Origin: Bretschneidera sinensis
Taxonomy: Eukaryota > Streptophyta > Magnoliopsida > Brassicales > Akaniaceae
Length of the DNA stretch: 64,000 bases
NCBI GenBank assembly: GCA_023935145.1
Contig: CM043700.1
Span: 35,586,620-35,650,619 of the forward strand
Reading direction: 5' to 3'
A program made the translations under genes and the position numbers. Positions 37,026 through 49,199 of the stretch are shown here, in pieces (within the stretch, counting starts at the first letter, position 1; every line of letters starts with the position of its first letter). The notes below the pieces were generated by a model. It did not search any database and had not been told where the DNA came from. It worked only from the letters and a program-made list of their open reading frames with translations.

Positions 37026-39717
37026 ACAATTCAGTGCCTTGAAACTGATATCGAAAATAATTCAAGGGGTGAGGATATATATGCATAATGCATAAAAAGA
37101 CAGATTGACCTTTTTATGCATATTTTACCTTATTTGAAGGATTTGATTTCCATCTTTGCCTTTGATAAATGGATATTTTTTTTCCTTTTTAATGGTAAGA
37201 AAAGAAATTTTTCTCATACTTAATTTCTTATCGGTGCAAATTATTATCAAATGCAATCGTTTTAGTATCTTATAAAAAAAACGTTGTTGAAAAATAATAA
37301 AATAGTCGTGTTATTTTTTTCATATCGTTTATTATCATCTCTGTCAATAATTATTATTGAAAAACAATATAAAATCACAATTCAATCATACGAAAAAAAA
37401 TCATATTCTCTTTTATCACTTATTGTTTCTTTTTATTTTCGCCAAATATTTTCATCGAAATCCAATTAAACTGTCTTTAACACAATTTTCTTCATACATG
37501 TTATGCCTTTATGAGCAGTTTTAATGACCCCAATAAAATTGAGCAAAATATTTTATCAAACAATTTATGGTTGTTCAGCAAAATAAAAAATAAAAAATAT
37601 ATATTAATACAGCAAAGATAAATGCTATAGCAAATAGGGAAGAGAGGATTACAATATCAGGCTTATAATGATGATGTATATGCTATTCATTCTGTTTCTT
37701 TAATAGCTAACATAATTAGAGAATTCTATCATGTGTTTTAAATGCTTAAAAAATGTAGCTAAATCTGGGTTCTTAGTTTTTAAATGGTGTGCTTTATTGT
37801 TATTAAAATAAGGATTCGGTTAACGGGTGTCTTTAAAAATACTTGTTAAAAAATATTAAGTAGAATAGTTAAGTTATAATTAAGGTCAAGTTTGATTTGA
37901 AGTTACAAATAATCCCGATATATAATTTATATACAATCTCATAATTAAATAAAAAAATATATTTAGAATGACATTTAAATTTGAAATCTCAACAAATTTG
38001 TTTGAACATTTATTACTTGTTAATAAGTAGCCTTAGGGTTGCCGTTAACCAAATCTTTAAAAGAGAAAAGAAAATGATGTTCGTTGATGTGGAAAACCAG
38101 CCGAAATCTGGATAGTCGAAGGGTGGGAACTGCACACAAGACCGAGGGGGTGTGTTTATGGAAAACTCTACGATTCTTAAGTTAGATATGACTTTTTGAG
38201 GAAAAAAAAAGAGTTGTGTGAAATCAAGAGATGTGAATAATGAATTAAATATCTCTTTTGATTATTGAGAACTCATTTTTTATAGTGTGTCGGAGTAGAA
38301 TCCGATTATGAGAACAACTTTAGTATTGTGATAGTAGTATCAAGTCATTTTGTGTGAAGTTACCGTTATGTCTTTTACCATGTGTTAAAAGGAGATTGAT
38401 TATTTTGTCTTGGTTATAAAATTACCATTTTACCTTTGAAGATCGACACGTGTCATCATGTTATTAGAAATAAAAATTTCTCCTACATCACATGTAAAAG
38501 ATGAAAGTCAAACTCTAATTTGAAATGGAATATTAGCTTCTTTATTATTTTTTTTTTCACCATACAAAAGTATGATAAGAAGTTCATAAAATTCATTACT
38601 ATTGCTCCGCCCATTGGAGCTTTTCGCTTGAAAGCATCAATTTAAGGATTCAACTTTTAGCACCCTCCACCACACTTTTGAGTTTTTGCCTTTTTGGAAT
38701 CATTGAGAAGGTGATACTAAATAGCTTGTTTAGCCAAATTTAATTTTCTTCACCGCAAATGCACAATACAAAAAGTTCGCCAAACGGACTAAAGTGCGTT
38801 TTATTTATAAAAAAAAATACATTTGTCTTATGAATGTATTTAGTGATTAAAAGAAAACAAAATTCTAAAAAACAAAGATGAAAATGGGCTAAATTCATAA
38901 CAAAAAAAGTACATTTTGTTTTCATTAAAATTGAAACGAAATTGGAAAAAGATTTCCCAATGAGTTACTGGTGAAAATAAAAGTAGAAAATGAAAACAAA
39001 AAAACGTTTTCCAAAATCAAATGCATCAATAAAAGTAAAATAATATTTTATTTTACTCTTTAGATCTCAATCAAGGTTGTCAATACCGCACTAGATAATG
39101 TTTCACTTCGCTACAGGAGTGTTACATTTCAATTTTAATTTGTTTCAGTATATCGTTTGGGACTTAACCGTATTTTTAAATAGGTACATATCAACTTACA
39201 TACCTTCAAAAAATATACTTTATTTAAATTATAATAAAATCATGAATATTTAATTATAAAATAATAAATAAGGAATTAACTGATAACACCTTATAATTAT
39301 CACTAGCATCTTAACACATGCTACATGCGTGTTAATATGCTCTTTTATGTGCTAAGAGAGATAAAGATAGTGAATAAGTTAAGTTTGAGTGGGATATTAA
39401 GAGAAAAAAGCATTGTTTGAAGATAAAAAGAGATAATGAAAGTGGAGAAGTTAAGTTTGAGTAAGACAGTGAAAGAGAAAAATATGTGGGGAGTTAGAAT
39501 CAATTGAGTTACATATATAACCTTATTTAAATATTTTATTTATATATTTAAGTATGAGTTTTTATATATTTAAGTATGAGTTTATGGGACGTTTTGAGAG
39601 GTGGACACTAAATAGAGGTTCTGACCTTATTAATATTATTAATAGTATAAATATAAAACCCAAATAATAAGTGCCAAACCTTTTCAAATAAAAAATGAAG
39701 TGCCAACCAATTAAAAA

Positions 39718-39900
39718 TAGGGGTGAGCACTGGTTGGTTTGGCCTAAAAATTCAATCTAACCCAATCATACTGGGTTGAAAGAATCTTAACCTAACCTAA
39801 CCCATCCAAACTCAACTCAACTCAACCCATTCAAATCGGTTTGAGTCGATTGGGGTCATCGGGTTAATTTTTTTTACTAAAAAAATTAAATCATACATAT
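39718..39900 (+). mobile_element. hAT-like fragment, left end only
   Basis: TAGGGGTGAGCAC at 39718-39730 is the same terminus type as the right end at 17637. CAACCCAATC/CTCAACTCAACCC-rich subterminal sequence follows, to about 39860. No right terminus or duplication of the flanking ATTAAAAA was found, so the 3' boundary is approximate. Confidence 0.5.
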
Positions 39901-40083
39901 TATATAACTTTTTTTGAAGTTGCAAGAGCCCTTGAAGATGAACCTTTGGGATTACCTACTACACTTGATATAATATACAAAACGTTTTTAACATGAGCCA
40001 TATGTACTCATGAAAATTGAAACACCCAAATAAACATGGTAGAGTGATTTTTTTAAATCATAGAGACACATAACTAAGTTTTG

Positions 40084-40497
40084 TCAAGTATTTATATTAT
40101 TAGGCCTCGACGTTCGGAGAGAGGCCTAAAGCTAAATCCCAAGTATCAGGGATGAGGTTAGTTGTGAAGAGTTAGTAGTTGACGTGAAGATCTCACATGC
40201 GAAGACTGGGTCATTAGCAATAGAGAGTTTTACGTTTTACGTTGCTTGATGTTATTTTTCTGTTGCATGTTTATTTTCGTTAGTTATGCTTTCTGTTATT
40301 ACGCGTGTTTGTGTTTCGGTTACTAGTAGTCTTATGTTGTATTTTATTTCGGTATTATGATGTGGCTTTTGCTTATTTAAGCAGCCAAGAATTATCAATG
40401 AAATCTTCAAGCAAGTTTATCCAAATTGTGGTACATTCTCACCCGAAGATAATATTTTCCTGAGTGTTCGTAACCAATTCTTAAGAGGGACCTATCA
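40084..40497 (+). repeat. Probable 5' LTR of gypsy element E
   Basis: The 3' end is set by the primer-binding site: the LTR ends CCTATCA at 40497, one base before TGGTATTAGAGC. The start is placed at TGTCAAGTATTT (40084) on the TG rule alone and is uncertain. A TATA-like TTATTTAAG near 40374-40382 fits an LTR promoter. About 414 bp, within the range of short-LTR plant gypsy elements. Confidence 0.5.
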
Positions 40498-40498
40498 T

Positions 40499-40510
40499 TG
40501 GTATTAGAGC
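40499..40510 (+). other. Primer-binding site of gypsy element E
   Basis: TGGTATTAGAGC, initiator tRNA-Met type with one change, between the E LTR and the gag start at 40518. Confidence 0.75.
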
Positions 40511-40517
40511 CAGGTTA

Positions 40518-41126
40518 ATGGGAACCAACAAAGAACGTATTGAGCATTTGGAGTCCGGGCTCGGTGCAGTGCAGGAGGGGTTACATTGAATGGAGGCCAG
40601 TGTGACTGATAAACTTCACCATTTAGAGGAAACTCTTAATCGTCTCTCAAATGTTTTGCTCCCAAATCAGGAGTCCTCAAGCCATGGCAATCACAATCGA
40701 GATAACCAAGACGAAGGCCGGCAAATTGTCTCCTCCAAAACAGCAAAGCTAGAATTTTTGCGGTTCTCAGGGGACGACCCAACGGAATTGTTCAACCGTG
40801 TGAACCAGTTTTTCGAGTACCAAGGCACTACTGAAGGCCCAGAAGGTGCCCATGGCAGCATACCATCTGGAAGAGGAGGCCAACCATTGATGGCAGTGGA
40901 TTTGCAGGACATTTCAGGAAGAGGGACACGTGATTTCATGGGAGAAATTCGAAGAGGAACTCTAGGCTCGTTTCGGACCATCAGAGCGTGAAGATTTCGA
41001 CGAAGCTCTCTCACGAGTCAGGCAGCTAGGAACATTGAGGGACTATCAGTGCGAGTTTGAGAAGCTCGACAATAGGGTTCGAGGATGGACGCAGAAGGCG
41101 TTAGTGGGGACATTCATGGGCGGCTT
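40518..41126 (+). pseudogene. Gypsy element E gag, cut by element D
   Basis: An ATG at 40518 opens MGTNKERIEHLESG. A TGA at 40587-40589 interrupts it, and the same frame resumes at 40590. Residues LEFLRFSGDDPTELFNRV and FFEYQGTTEG are the typical start of a plant gypsy capsid. A one-base frameshift near 40850 leads into WQWICRTFQEEGH and ISWEKFEEELWARFGPSE, the rest of the capsid fold. The sequence stops at 41126, where the LTR of element D begins. The rest of E is not in the window. Confidence 0.85.
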
Positions 41127-41726
41127 TGTAACGACCCATCTCAGGTTGGCCATCCCCAAGACGGTGTCATCACATTTTGAAAATCCTAGCACGACACATA
41201 TATGCAACAATAAAAATTATCAACTGCAAGTATTTACATCAATCCTCAACCCTTAACAGGGGAGATATATCATTCAGATCTCAACTTAAACATTGTATAC
41301 AATATAATATGCATGAATATTTATAATTGTTGTTTTTTTTAGAGAATTGTTTTATAAAAATTAAATCTTTCGTATATGTATTATTTTAAATTCCATGTCA
41401 TATTTATTAAATTACTTTTTTACCCTTTCTTTATGAATACGGGTATTACAATTCTACCTACCTTACAAAAATTTTGTCCCCGAAATTTCACTACCTAATT
41501 CATGAAAGAGTTGGGGGTATTATTTCCTCATTCTTACTTCATGCTTCCAAGTGATTTCTTCGACATCTTTGTTCCGACATAATACTTGAATCAAAGGAAA
41601 AACTTTATTGCGCAAGACTTGTTCCTTTCTGTCTAGAATTTTGACCAATACTTTCATAAAAGTCAAATCTTCTTAAAGTTCTATCACCTGATTCGAGATA
41701 CTATGGGATTCATCGTGTAAGTACTT

Positions 41727-41909
41727 TCACAAAAGTGACACATGAAACACATTATGTAATTGCTTTAACTCTGGAGGAAAATCCAATCTGTATACTACTG
41801 GTCCAGCTCTCTCAATCACCTCATATGGCCCGACAAATCTCGGGCTCAACTTTCTTTTCTTTTTAACCTCAACACGCCCTTCCACGAAGATATCTTCAAA
41901 AATACCCAA
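41727..41909 (-). pseudogene. Second copy of D-family integrase tail
   Basis: A 60-codon open stretch with KRKLSPRFVGPYEVIERAG and LPPELKQLHNVFHVSLL-like residues (here FPPELKQ). It duplicates the region at 43835-44038. The complement of the purine tract and LTR start lies just downstream on this strand. It is part of the patchwork zone. Confidence 0.8.
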
Positions 41910-42344
41910 TCACCAACTTGATAATAACATTCAATTTGTATAAATAGTCTTTTAATATTTAATCATTTATATCTCATATAACTTGATAATAACATTCTAC
42001 TATCACTACACATCTCATAAGTCTCATTCTCTATCAATCTCTTCTTCTTATATATTTGTTTACCTTAAGACTCTAAATTATCTCATAATTACCTCGTTAC
42101 GAGGTTCACAACATATAATCTACCATTTAGATAGTTCTTATCAAATCATACTTTTATGTTTCTTTCTCATCATAACTGTCTCTCTGTGAGACTCAATCAT
42201 CTATAAATAAATTTATAATAACAAAACAACACTTCAACATTTCAATAATAAAATCAATATTTAAAAGAGATGCAATGCATGAATTATTATTAGGAAACGT
42301 ATTCCCACATGACTACATGCTTTTATCTTAGACTGGTACCCTCC

Positions 42345-42490
42345 CGATTCTTTTATTTCCAGCATATACCGGCTGTCACAATTTTCATTTATTTCCAGCA
42401 TATACCGGTTGTCACAGTTTTCATTTATTTCCCGCATATACCAGTTGTCACGGTTTTTCATTTGGACCGGCCCCCTCCCGGTTCTTTTAT
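42345..42490. repeat. LTR minisatellite, ~36-bp unit, in D-type LTR
   Basis: Three tandem units of TTTATTTCCAGCATATACCG followed by GYTGTCACRRTTTTCA, bordered by CCCTCCCGATTC and CCCTCCCGGTTC. The same repeat is in D's 5' LTR (about 59610-59760) and, reverse-complemented, in G1 (18521-18690 and 25430-25570). Confidence 0.82.
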
Positions 42491-43834
42491 TTCATGCATA
42501 TGTATATGAACAATGATATGAAATACGCATACGAACAATAATATAAAAACAAACATGAATTCAAATATTTAAATTAGCTATCCTAATTATTCTCAAATTA
42601 TTATTTGAAAAATTTCACTAAATTCCTCTCCTCATAAATCATATAAAAATCACCACCACAGCTCATTAAGAATTTCACTTATCACATTTATTATTAAATT
42701 GACTCATTATTCTAATAATATTACTTCTCATATAATAATTTACTACGCATCTATTATTCCTATCATACCTATCAACCAATTTTTCATCTACCACCAAAGC
42801 ATAAGTTAATAATTTATTATAATATTATCACCATATATTTCATATATATCTTGATTACTTAAAGTAAATCTAACTCACCGTGTAGCACTTAAAGCTACCC
42901 GTGGATCATCTCCTTGCTTTTCCTACTCCTCTCAACAATTTCCCCAAGTTGCTGATCGTCAATACCTGATATAATATTCATATTAAATTCTAATTTATTA
43001 TTCAATTCTTCCATAATTTACACCCTTTGAAAATTCCCATATTGAATTCAAATTCCGGGAATTTCATGTATGCTAAAATTCAAAAATAAGCTTTACATTA
43101 TTACCTTCTGTTTTTCTTAGAGCTTCTCGTGACTCTCTAAAAAATTCTCTCGTAAATCCCTTCAAAATTTTACTCTTTCAATCTTTCTTTCAGTCCCTAA
43201 GTGTTTAAAGAAATAGAGTAGTTTAGATTTGAGATTGAAGAAAACCAAACAGGATTTGGTAAAACTAATAAAACAATTCAATATATATAATAAATTTTAA
43301 GCATCACTGTTCACCGTTGCTTTTTTTTTTTTTGAGTTGTCTCACATGCAGCAATTTTTCAACATTGTTGCAACACTTGGAAGTCCAAGTGTTGCACAAA
43401 TTTTGGTTTTCTTTTTTAAAAAAAAAATTTCTTTTTTTTTTCTTTTATCTGGATGATTTTTTTTTCTTTTTTTTCTTTACACCACCACGCGTCTTTTTTT
43501 TTTAAAGAATTGTTTTATAAAAATTTAATCTTTCACATATATATTATTTTAACTCCATGTCATATTTATTAAATGACTTCTTTACCCTTTCTTTATGAAT
43601 ACAGGTATTACAATTCTACCCACCTTATAAAAATTTCATCCCCGAAATTTCCTTACCTAATTCATGAAAAAGTTGGGGGTATTCTTTCCTTATTCTTGCT
43701 TTATGCTCCCAAGTGACTTATTCGACATCTTTGTTCCGCCATAATATTTGAATCAAAGGAATGACTTTATTGCGTAAGACTTGTTCATTTCTGTCTAAAA
43801 TTCTGATCGGTACTTGCATAAAAGTCAAATCTTC

Positions 43835-44960
43835 CTAAAATTCTATTGCTTGATTCGAGATACCATGGGATTCATTGTGTAAGTACTTTCTCAAAAGTGA
43901 CATATGAAACACATTATGTAATTGCTTTAACTCTAAGGGCAAATCTAATTGATATAATACTGGCCCAACTCTCTCAATCACCTTATATGGCCCCACAAAT
44001 CTCGAGCTCAACTTTCTCTTCTTTTTAAACCTCAACACGCCATTTCACAGAGATATCTTCAAAAATACCCAATCACAAACTTGAAACTCGAAAGGTTGTC
44101 TTCTATTATCAACTTATCCCTTATGTTTGTTCTGTGCTGATCTAATATTCTCTCTAACCAGTTAGATTCTCTCAGTAGTTAGATCTATCATTTTTGGACC
44201 AAATAACTTTCTCTTTCCAACTTCTTCTCAGCATATTGGAGTTCTACACCTCGTACCATATAAAGTTTCAAATGGTGTCATCCCAATACTAGTTTAATAC
44301 TGATTATTATATACAAACTCGATTAAAGGCAAATAAGCATCGTAGCTCACTGAGAAACTCAATACACTTGCCCTCAGCATATCTTCTAGTATTATGATGA
44401 TTCTCTTCGTATGCCCATCAGTTTGTGGATGAAAAGCTATACTAAACTGTAATTGCGTACCCATAACTTCTTGAAAACCTCTCCAAAATCTAAAGGTAAA
44501 TCTAGAATCTCTATCTGATACAATACTCAAGGGTACTCCATGTAATATTACAATCTCCACTACATACAATTCAACCAACTTTTCAGGACTCTAGGAAGTT
44601 TTAATAGGAAGGAAATGTGAAGACTTAGAAAGTCTATCTACTATAACCCATACAACGTCATGACCCCTCTGGGTACGGGGAAAACCAGAGACAAAATCCA
44701 TATTCATATTTTCCCATGCCCACTCAGGTACTGAAAGAGGTTGTAATAAACCTTCTGGATGTCTATTCTCAAACTTCACCTATTAACAAATCAGACATCT
44801 AGCAATATGTTTCGCTACATCTTTCTTCATCACTGACCATCAATAATTTTGTCTCAATCCCCTGTATATCTTATTATTACCTGGATGCATGGAATATACA
44901 GAATCATGAGCCTATCTTAGTATCTCATTTCTCATCTCCACATCATTGGGAACACAAAAT
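43835..44960 (-). pseudogene. D integrase: zinc finger, core and C-terminal region, broken
   Basis: On the minus strand: H2C2 finger remnant (about 44930-44780, ending ARCLIC), core with first Asp in NMDFVSGFP (44591-44779), second Asp in VSDRDSRF (44294-44578), and C-terminal VGPYKVIERVG (43835-44038). The usual catalytic Glu in the QTDGQSER-type motif is Lys here (QTDGHTKR, about 44405). At least three stops. It could not catalyse integration. Confidence 0.86.
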
Positions 44961-45094
44961 CAATGCCCCAATGCCACCATACCGTCTTCTCTAATTCAAA
45001 ACTCAGTTGGCTTTGCACTCAACATTTCCCGTCTGATCTTCTATATCCCCTTATCTCTACCCCGCATTTGTAATAAACGATCAATAATAGAAGA

Positions 45095-46199
45095 TTATAC
45101 CATCATATTTGCCATCAATACTGCTCTATCATTGACACTCAACTGCATCATCATTCTTCTTAAGTCTATCAAGCTAGTATTATGACTCCCAATAGCAGCT
45201 AATCTCCTTGTAGCATTTCTACTCAATGCATCAACTACAACATTAGCCTTTCCTAGAAGATAATGAATGGTGCAGTCATAATCACTAATCAACTCCATCC
45301 ACCTCCTCTACCTCAAATTTAACTCCTTCTGGGTCGGTAAATGCGTTAAACTTTTATGATCAGTAAAAATTTCACAATTGGCTCCATATAGATTATGTCT
45401 CCAAATCTTCAAAGCAAAAACTATGGCAACCAATTCTAAATAATGGGTTGGGTAATTCCTCTTAAGGTTCTTCAATTGTCTAGATGCATAAGCTATAACT
45501 CTCCCATATTGCATCAACACACATCCCAACCCTTGATGTGACACATCACTATATACCACAAATCCTTCATCACCAGAATGAAGCACTAATATCGGGGCAG
45601 TAGTCAATTTTTCTTTTAACAACTGGAAACTTCTCTCACATTCTTCTGACCATCTAAACTTCACGTCCTTCCTGGTTAATCTAGTTAATGGTCTAGCAAT
45701 AATAAAAAGGGTGTGGATGAATCTCCTATAATAACCAGTCAACCCCAAAAAGCTTCTAACTTCAGTTACACTAGTGGGTCTTTTCCAATTCAACACTGCT
45801 TCTACCTTTTGTGGGTCAACTGCTATTCCCTTTCCCAACACAACATGCCCCAAGAAAGATATTTTACTTAACCAAAACTCACACTTAGAGAACTTTGCAT
45901 ATAGTTTCCCTCTTCTCAGAATTTCCAACACTATCTCTAAATGTTACATATGCTTCTCTTCATTCTTGGAATATACCAGAATATCATCAATAAACACAAT
46001 CACAAATCTATCCAAGAATGGTTTAAACACCCAATTCATTAGATCCATAAATGTTGTAAGAGCATTAGTCAACCCAAATGGCATGACCAAGAACTCATGA
46101 TGACCATAACGTGTCCTAAAAGCAGTCTTAGGCACGTCACGCTCCTTTATCCTCAATTGATGATAACCCGATCTCAGGTCAATCTTAGAAAACACCTTA
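45095..46199 (-). pseudogene. D reverse transcriptase C-part and RNase H
   Basis: 46195-45944 carries [15 protein letters not shown] and the intact catalytic [10 protein letters not shown]. 45931-45308 carries the RT thumb and RNase H ([37 protein letters not shown]). 45298-45095 continues with DYDCTIHYLLGKANVVVDAL. A stop near 45940 and one near 45300 separate them. The RT N-part lies at 56450-57098, beyond the S2 and C insertions. Confidence 0.88.
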
Positions 46200-46204
46200 G
46201 CTCC

Positions 46205-47853
46205 TGATGAGAGTCATAAAATGCATCTAAACAATACTTAATTGTTAACATTTTAGGATTGATCTTGGTCGTAATCGCACTTTTACATGTTGATAACTCT
46301 AAAGTGATATTCATAAATCATTGACTTAATTCGATGCATTTTCAGGTGCTTTGAGTACAAAAGAGATAATAAAGCGATCCATGTTTAAAGCACCAAAAGA
46401 TCTTGGGTGTCGGTGCTCGTTTTTGTCTAAGGTTTAGACGTGTTCAAACATGATTCAAATATGGTTAAACTCTAAACTAAGGCTGAAGTAATAAAGTAAA
46501 TTAAGTTAAAAGACTGCACACAAGTGTGTGCATCACTTTGGAGCAAGTTAAGGGTAGGCACACTAGTGTGTGCACTTCTGCATACAAGCTGAAGAAGTTT
46601 CACTGAATTGCCAGAATTTCCCGTACAGATCAATCATCTTTGCAGATTAAACTGTATTGATGTAGGAAGAACCAGATGATGAGCCATATATGCTTAGAAA
46701 GATCCGGAAGTCTATTTTCTGGAGAATTTTACGGTTCGTAAAAAGGATTTTTCTAGAGAAAGTTATGGCAGTTTTAGTGGAAACAGTTCAGGCCAGCACA
46801 GCAGGCCCAGACGCACAGCACGGCCCAGGCGCACAGCACGGCCCACTCGCCTCTTGACCGGATTAGGGCAAGCAAATGACATTCTCCAAGACCAAAACAC
46901 CCCCCTCATGCTCTATAAATATATCTTTATGGAGTGTGCAGCTGGGTATTGAAGAGAGAAAGGAAGGAAGAGAGAAAAAAGAGAGGATTCAAGGGATCCA
47001 AATCCAGCATTCTTCCATTTTATTTCTAAGTTTTCTTTGGTTGCAAATCAAGGGGAGAACATCCATATTGTTCATCCACCTTGAACTCCATGGCCAAATC
47101 AAGGGGAAAGCATCCTTATTGTTCTTCCACCTTGATTTCCATGGCCAACTAATCATTTTACAAGGGAAAGGGATGAATCTTTAGGGATTTCTTGTTCTTT
47201 ATTTCTTGTTCTTGATTCAGTTGTATGGATTTATTGTTAAATATTGTTTATGAATTATTCATTGATTAAGTAAGAAGATTTGAGTTCATGTGATAGATGT
47301 ACTTCTTATTCTTCTTCTTTTAGACTCTCTTAATCCGGTGATTGCATCCTTCTCCTCCATTGAGGTTGCTTGGATGTGATTGATTCCGGTAGATTTATCT
47401 TATTGATTGTCCATTATTGCGATATTGTCTTTTAAGATATATTGTCATTTCTTGATAATCTTTAAGATCGGTCATGTGTGCATGAACCGAAATCAATGAT
47501 TAATTCGTAGCAATTATATAAGAATTGTAAATGTGCTTGATTGAATATATTCCGATTGCTTGTTTGGGAGTTGAAACTTGCAATCGAGATAAAATCAATT
47601 GAATCAAGAGTGGAAATAGGGAACAAATCTAAGGAGGATTCCCGGAACCTTGTTATTTCTCATTTATATTTCATTTACATTTATGCAATTTTCCTTTACA
47701 TTATTTCACCATCAAAGCTTAAAAATCTTGAGTTTAACTTTTATCGTTCGTTTTAAGGTTCACACATTTTCCTTTGTACTTAACTTGTTTCCCTGTGGAA
47801 TCGACACCCCAAAGCCGTACTACAATAACCGTGTTATACTTTGGGCGTAATCA
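46205..47853 (+). mobile_element. Solo LTR S2, 5-bp target duplication GCTCC
   Basis: TGATGAGAGTC to GGGCGTAATCA, 1649 bp, with perfect flanks GCTCC at 46200-46204 and 47854-47858. The D reverse transcriptase codons continue across it. No internal gag/pol. Same family as S1 (2212-3487), opposite strand. The 3' end has GTGGAATCGACACCCC, a style also seen near the end of the Athila LTR, which suggests a gypsy origin. A GC-rich block of CACAGCACGGCCCA repeats is at 46795-46855. Confidence 0.92.
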
Positions 47854-47865
47854 GCTCCCTCTAAC

Positions 47866-48880
47866 TGTAGCCACCCATCCCGGGTTGGCCACTCCCGAGA
47901 CAATGTCATCACATTTTGAAAATCCCAACACGACATATATATGCAACCATAAAAATAATACTAAAATTTTTTTTTACATCAATCATCAACCCTCAACAGG
48001 GGAGATACATCAATCTGATATTAACTTAAACATAATATACAACGTAAAATGCATGAATATTTACAAATAAATTTTTACTTTATTGCATGAACGTTTTTTA
48101 TTTAGATTACTTAAAGTAAATCTAACTCACCACGTAGCACTTAATGCTACCCGTGGATCACCTCCTTGCCTTTTTCCCTCTTCTCAGCAATTTCCCCCGA
48201 TTGCAGATCGTCCACACCTGACATAATATTTATTTTAAATCTAATTATTTCTTTAATTCTTCATAAACCACACCCTTTAAAAATTCTCACTTTGAATTCT
48301 GGCAAATTTCATGAATGCTAAAAATTAAAAAATAAACATTATATTATTACCTTATGTTTTTCTGATAGCGTCTTGTGATCCTCTATAAAATTTCCCTGTA
48401 AACCTCTTCAAAATTTTACTCTTTCAACCTTTCTTTGAGTCCCCAAGTGTTTAAAGAAATAGAGTAATTGAAAGAAAACTAAACGGGATTTGGAAATGAA
48501 TAATGAAAGAAAAGAAAACTTAAACTATACTATTTATATAAAAAAATTACAAACGCAGCAGCCCTTTACTGTTTCAACAACACAGCTACATAACATGCAG
48601 CCTTTAATACCCAAGGTTGCAAACCTAGACTTCCAGGTGTTGCACGATGATTTTTTTTTAGAAAAAATATTTTTTTTCTTTTTTCCTTCTTTTCATGCTG
48701 GACATGTTCAGTTTTGTTTTTCTTTTTTCTTTGTAACTACGCCCCCATGCGTCCAGTTTTTTTTTTCAAAAGAATTGTCTTATTCAATACTAAATTCTTC
48801 ACGTAATTATATTATTTTAATTTCATGTCATATTTATTAAATTACTTCCTTACCCTTACTTTATGATTACAGGTATTACA
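47866..48880 (-). repeat. 3' LTR of element C with ~1.1-kb internal deletion
   Basis: 1015 bp against 2153 bp in the 5' LTR. Alignment to the 5' LTR is good to about 48082 and from about 48094. The missing part corresponds to about 54510-55660, including the minisatellite. About 11 bases (TTGCATGAACG) at the junction match neither side well. Confidence 0.85.
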
Positions 48881-49199
48881 ATTCTACTCACCTTACAAAA
48901 ATTTCATCACTGAAATTTCCTTACCTAACTCCAGAAACAATTGTGAATAATATTTCTTCGTAATTGTCTCACGCTTTCACGTAATCTCTTCAACATCCTT
49001 ATTCCACTATAGAACTTAAACTAATGCAATTATTTTATTATACAAGATTTGTTCTTTTGTCTAAAATTCTCACTGGTACTTGTATATAAGCCCAATCTTT
49101 CTGAATTTCTATAGCTTAGCTCGAAATATTATAATACTCATCATGTAAACACTTTCTTAACAGTGAAACATGAAATACGTTATGTCACTACTTCAACTT

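Larger units (their letters stand above)
35286..39717. other. Intergenic AT-rich region
   Basis: About 4.4 kb without a gene I can support. It holds a 31-bp minisatellite (36186-36257), an AT/GA microsatellite (36953-37024), a short tandem pair of TTTATATATTTAAGTATGAG near 39540-39580, and a possible hAT-like end near 36739 (TAGGGATGAATACGGG). A GACACGTGTC G-box-like palindrome is at about 38444-38453, with no gene to attach it to. Short open frames here have no recognisable domains. Confidence 0.55.
41127..43612 (-). repeat. Rearranged 3' LTR zone of element D
   Basis: Three blocks in patchwork: a complete but shortened LTR of 324 bp (41127-41450, TGTAACGACC to GTATTACA); about 480 bp of 3' internal sequence with the integrase tail (41451-41925); and an LTR lacking its 3' part (about 41926-43612, ending GGTATTACA). 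The junction near 41918-41945 holds ACTTGATAATAACATTC, which recurs at 41981. A region of 36-bp repeats lies at 42345-42460. Confidence 0.75.

Noticed and set aside
37284..38925. Short open frames in the intergenic AT-rich region
   Set aside because: Low-complexity, no motif, no splice or promoter support.
42345..42490. Regular ~36-bp repeats resembling a CRISPR array
   Set aside because: Units are directly tandem without unique spacers, lie in a plant LTR, and recur in other LTRs of the same family.
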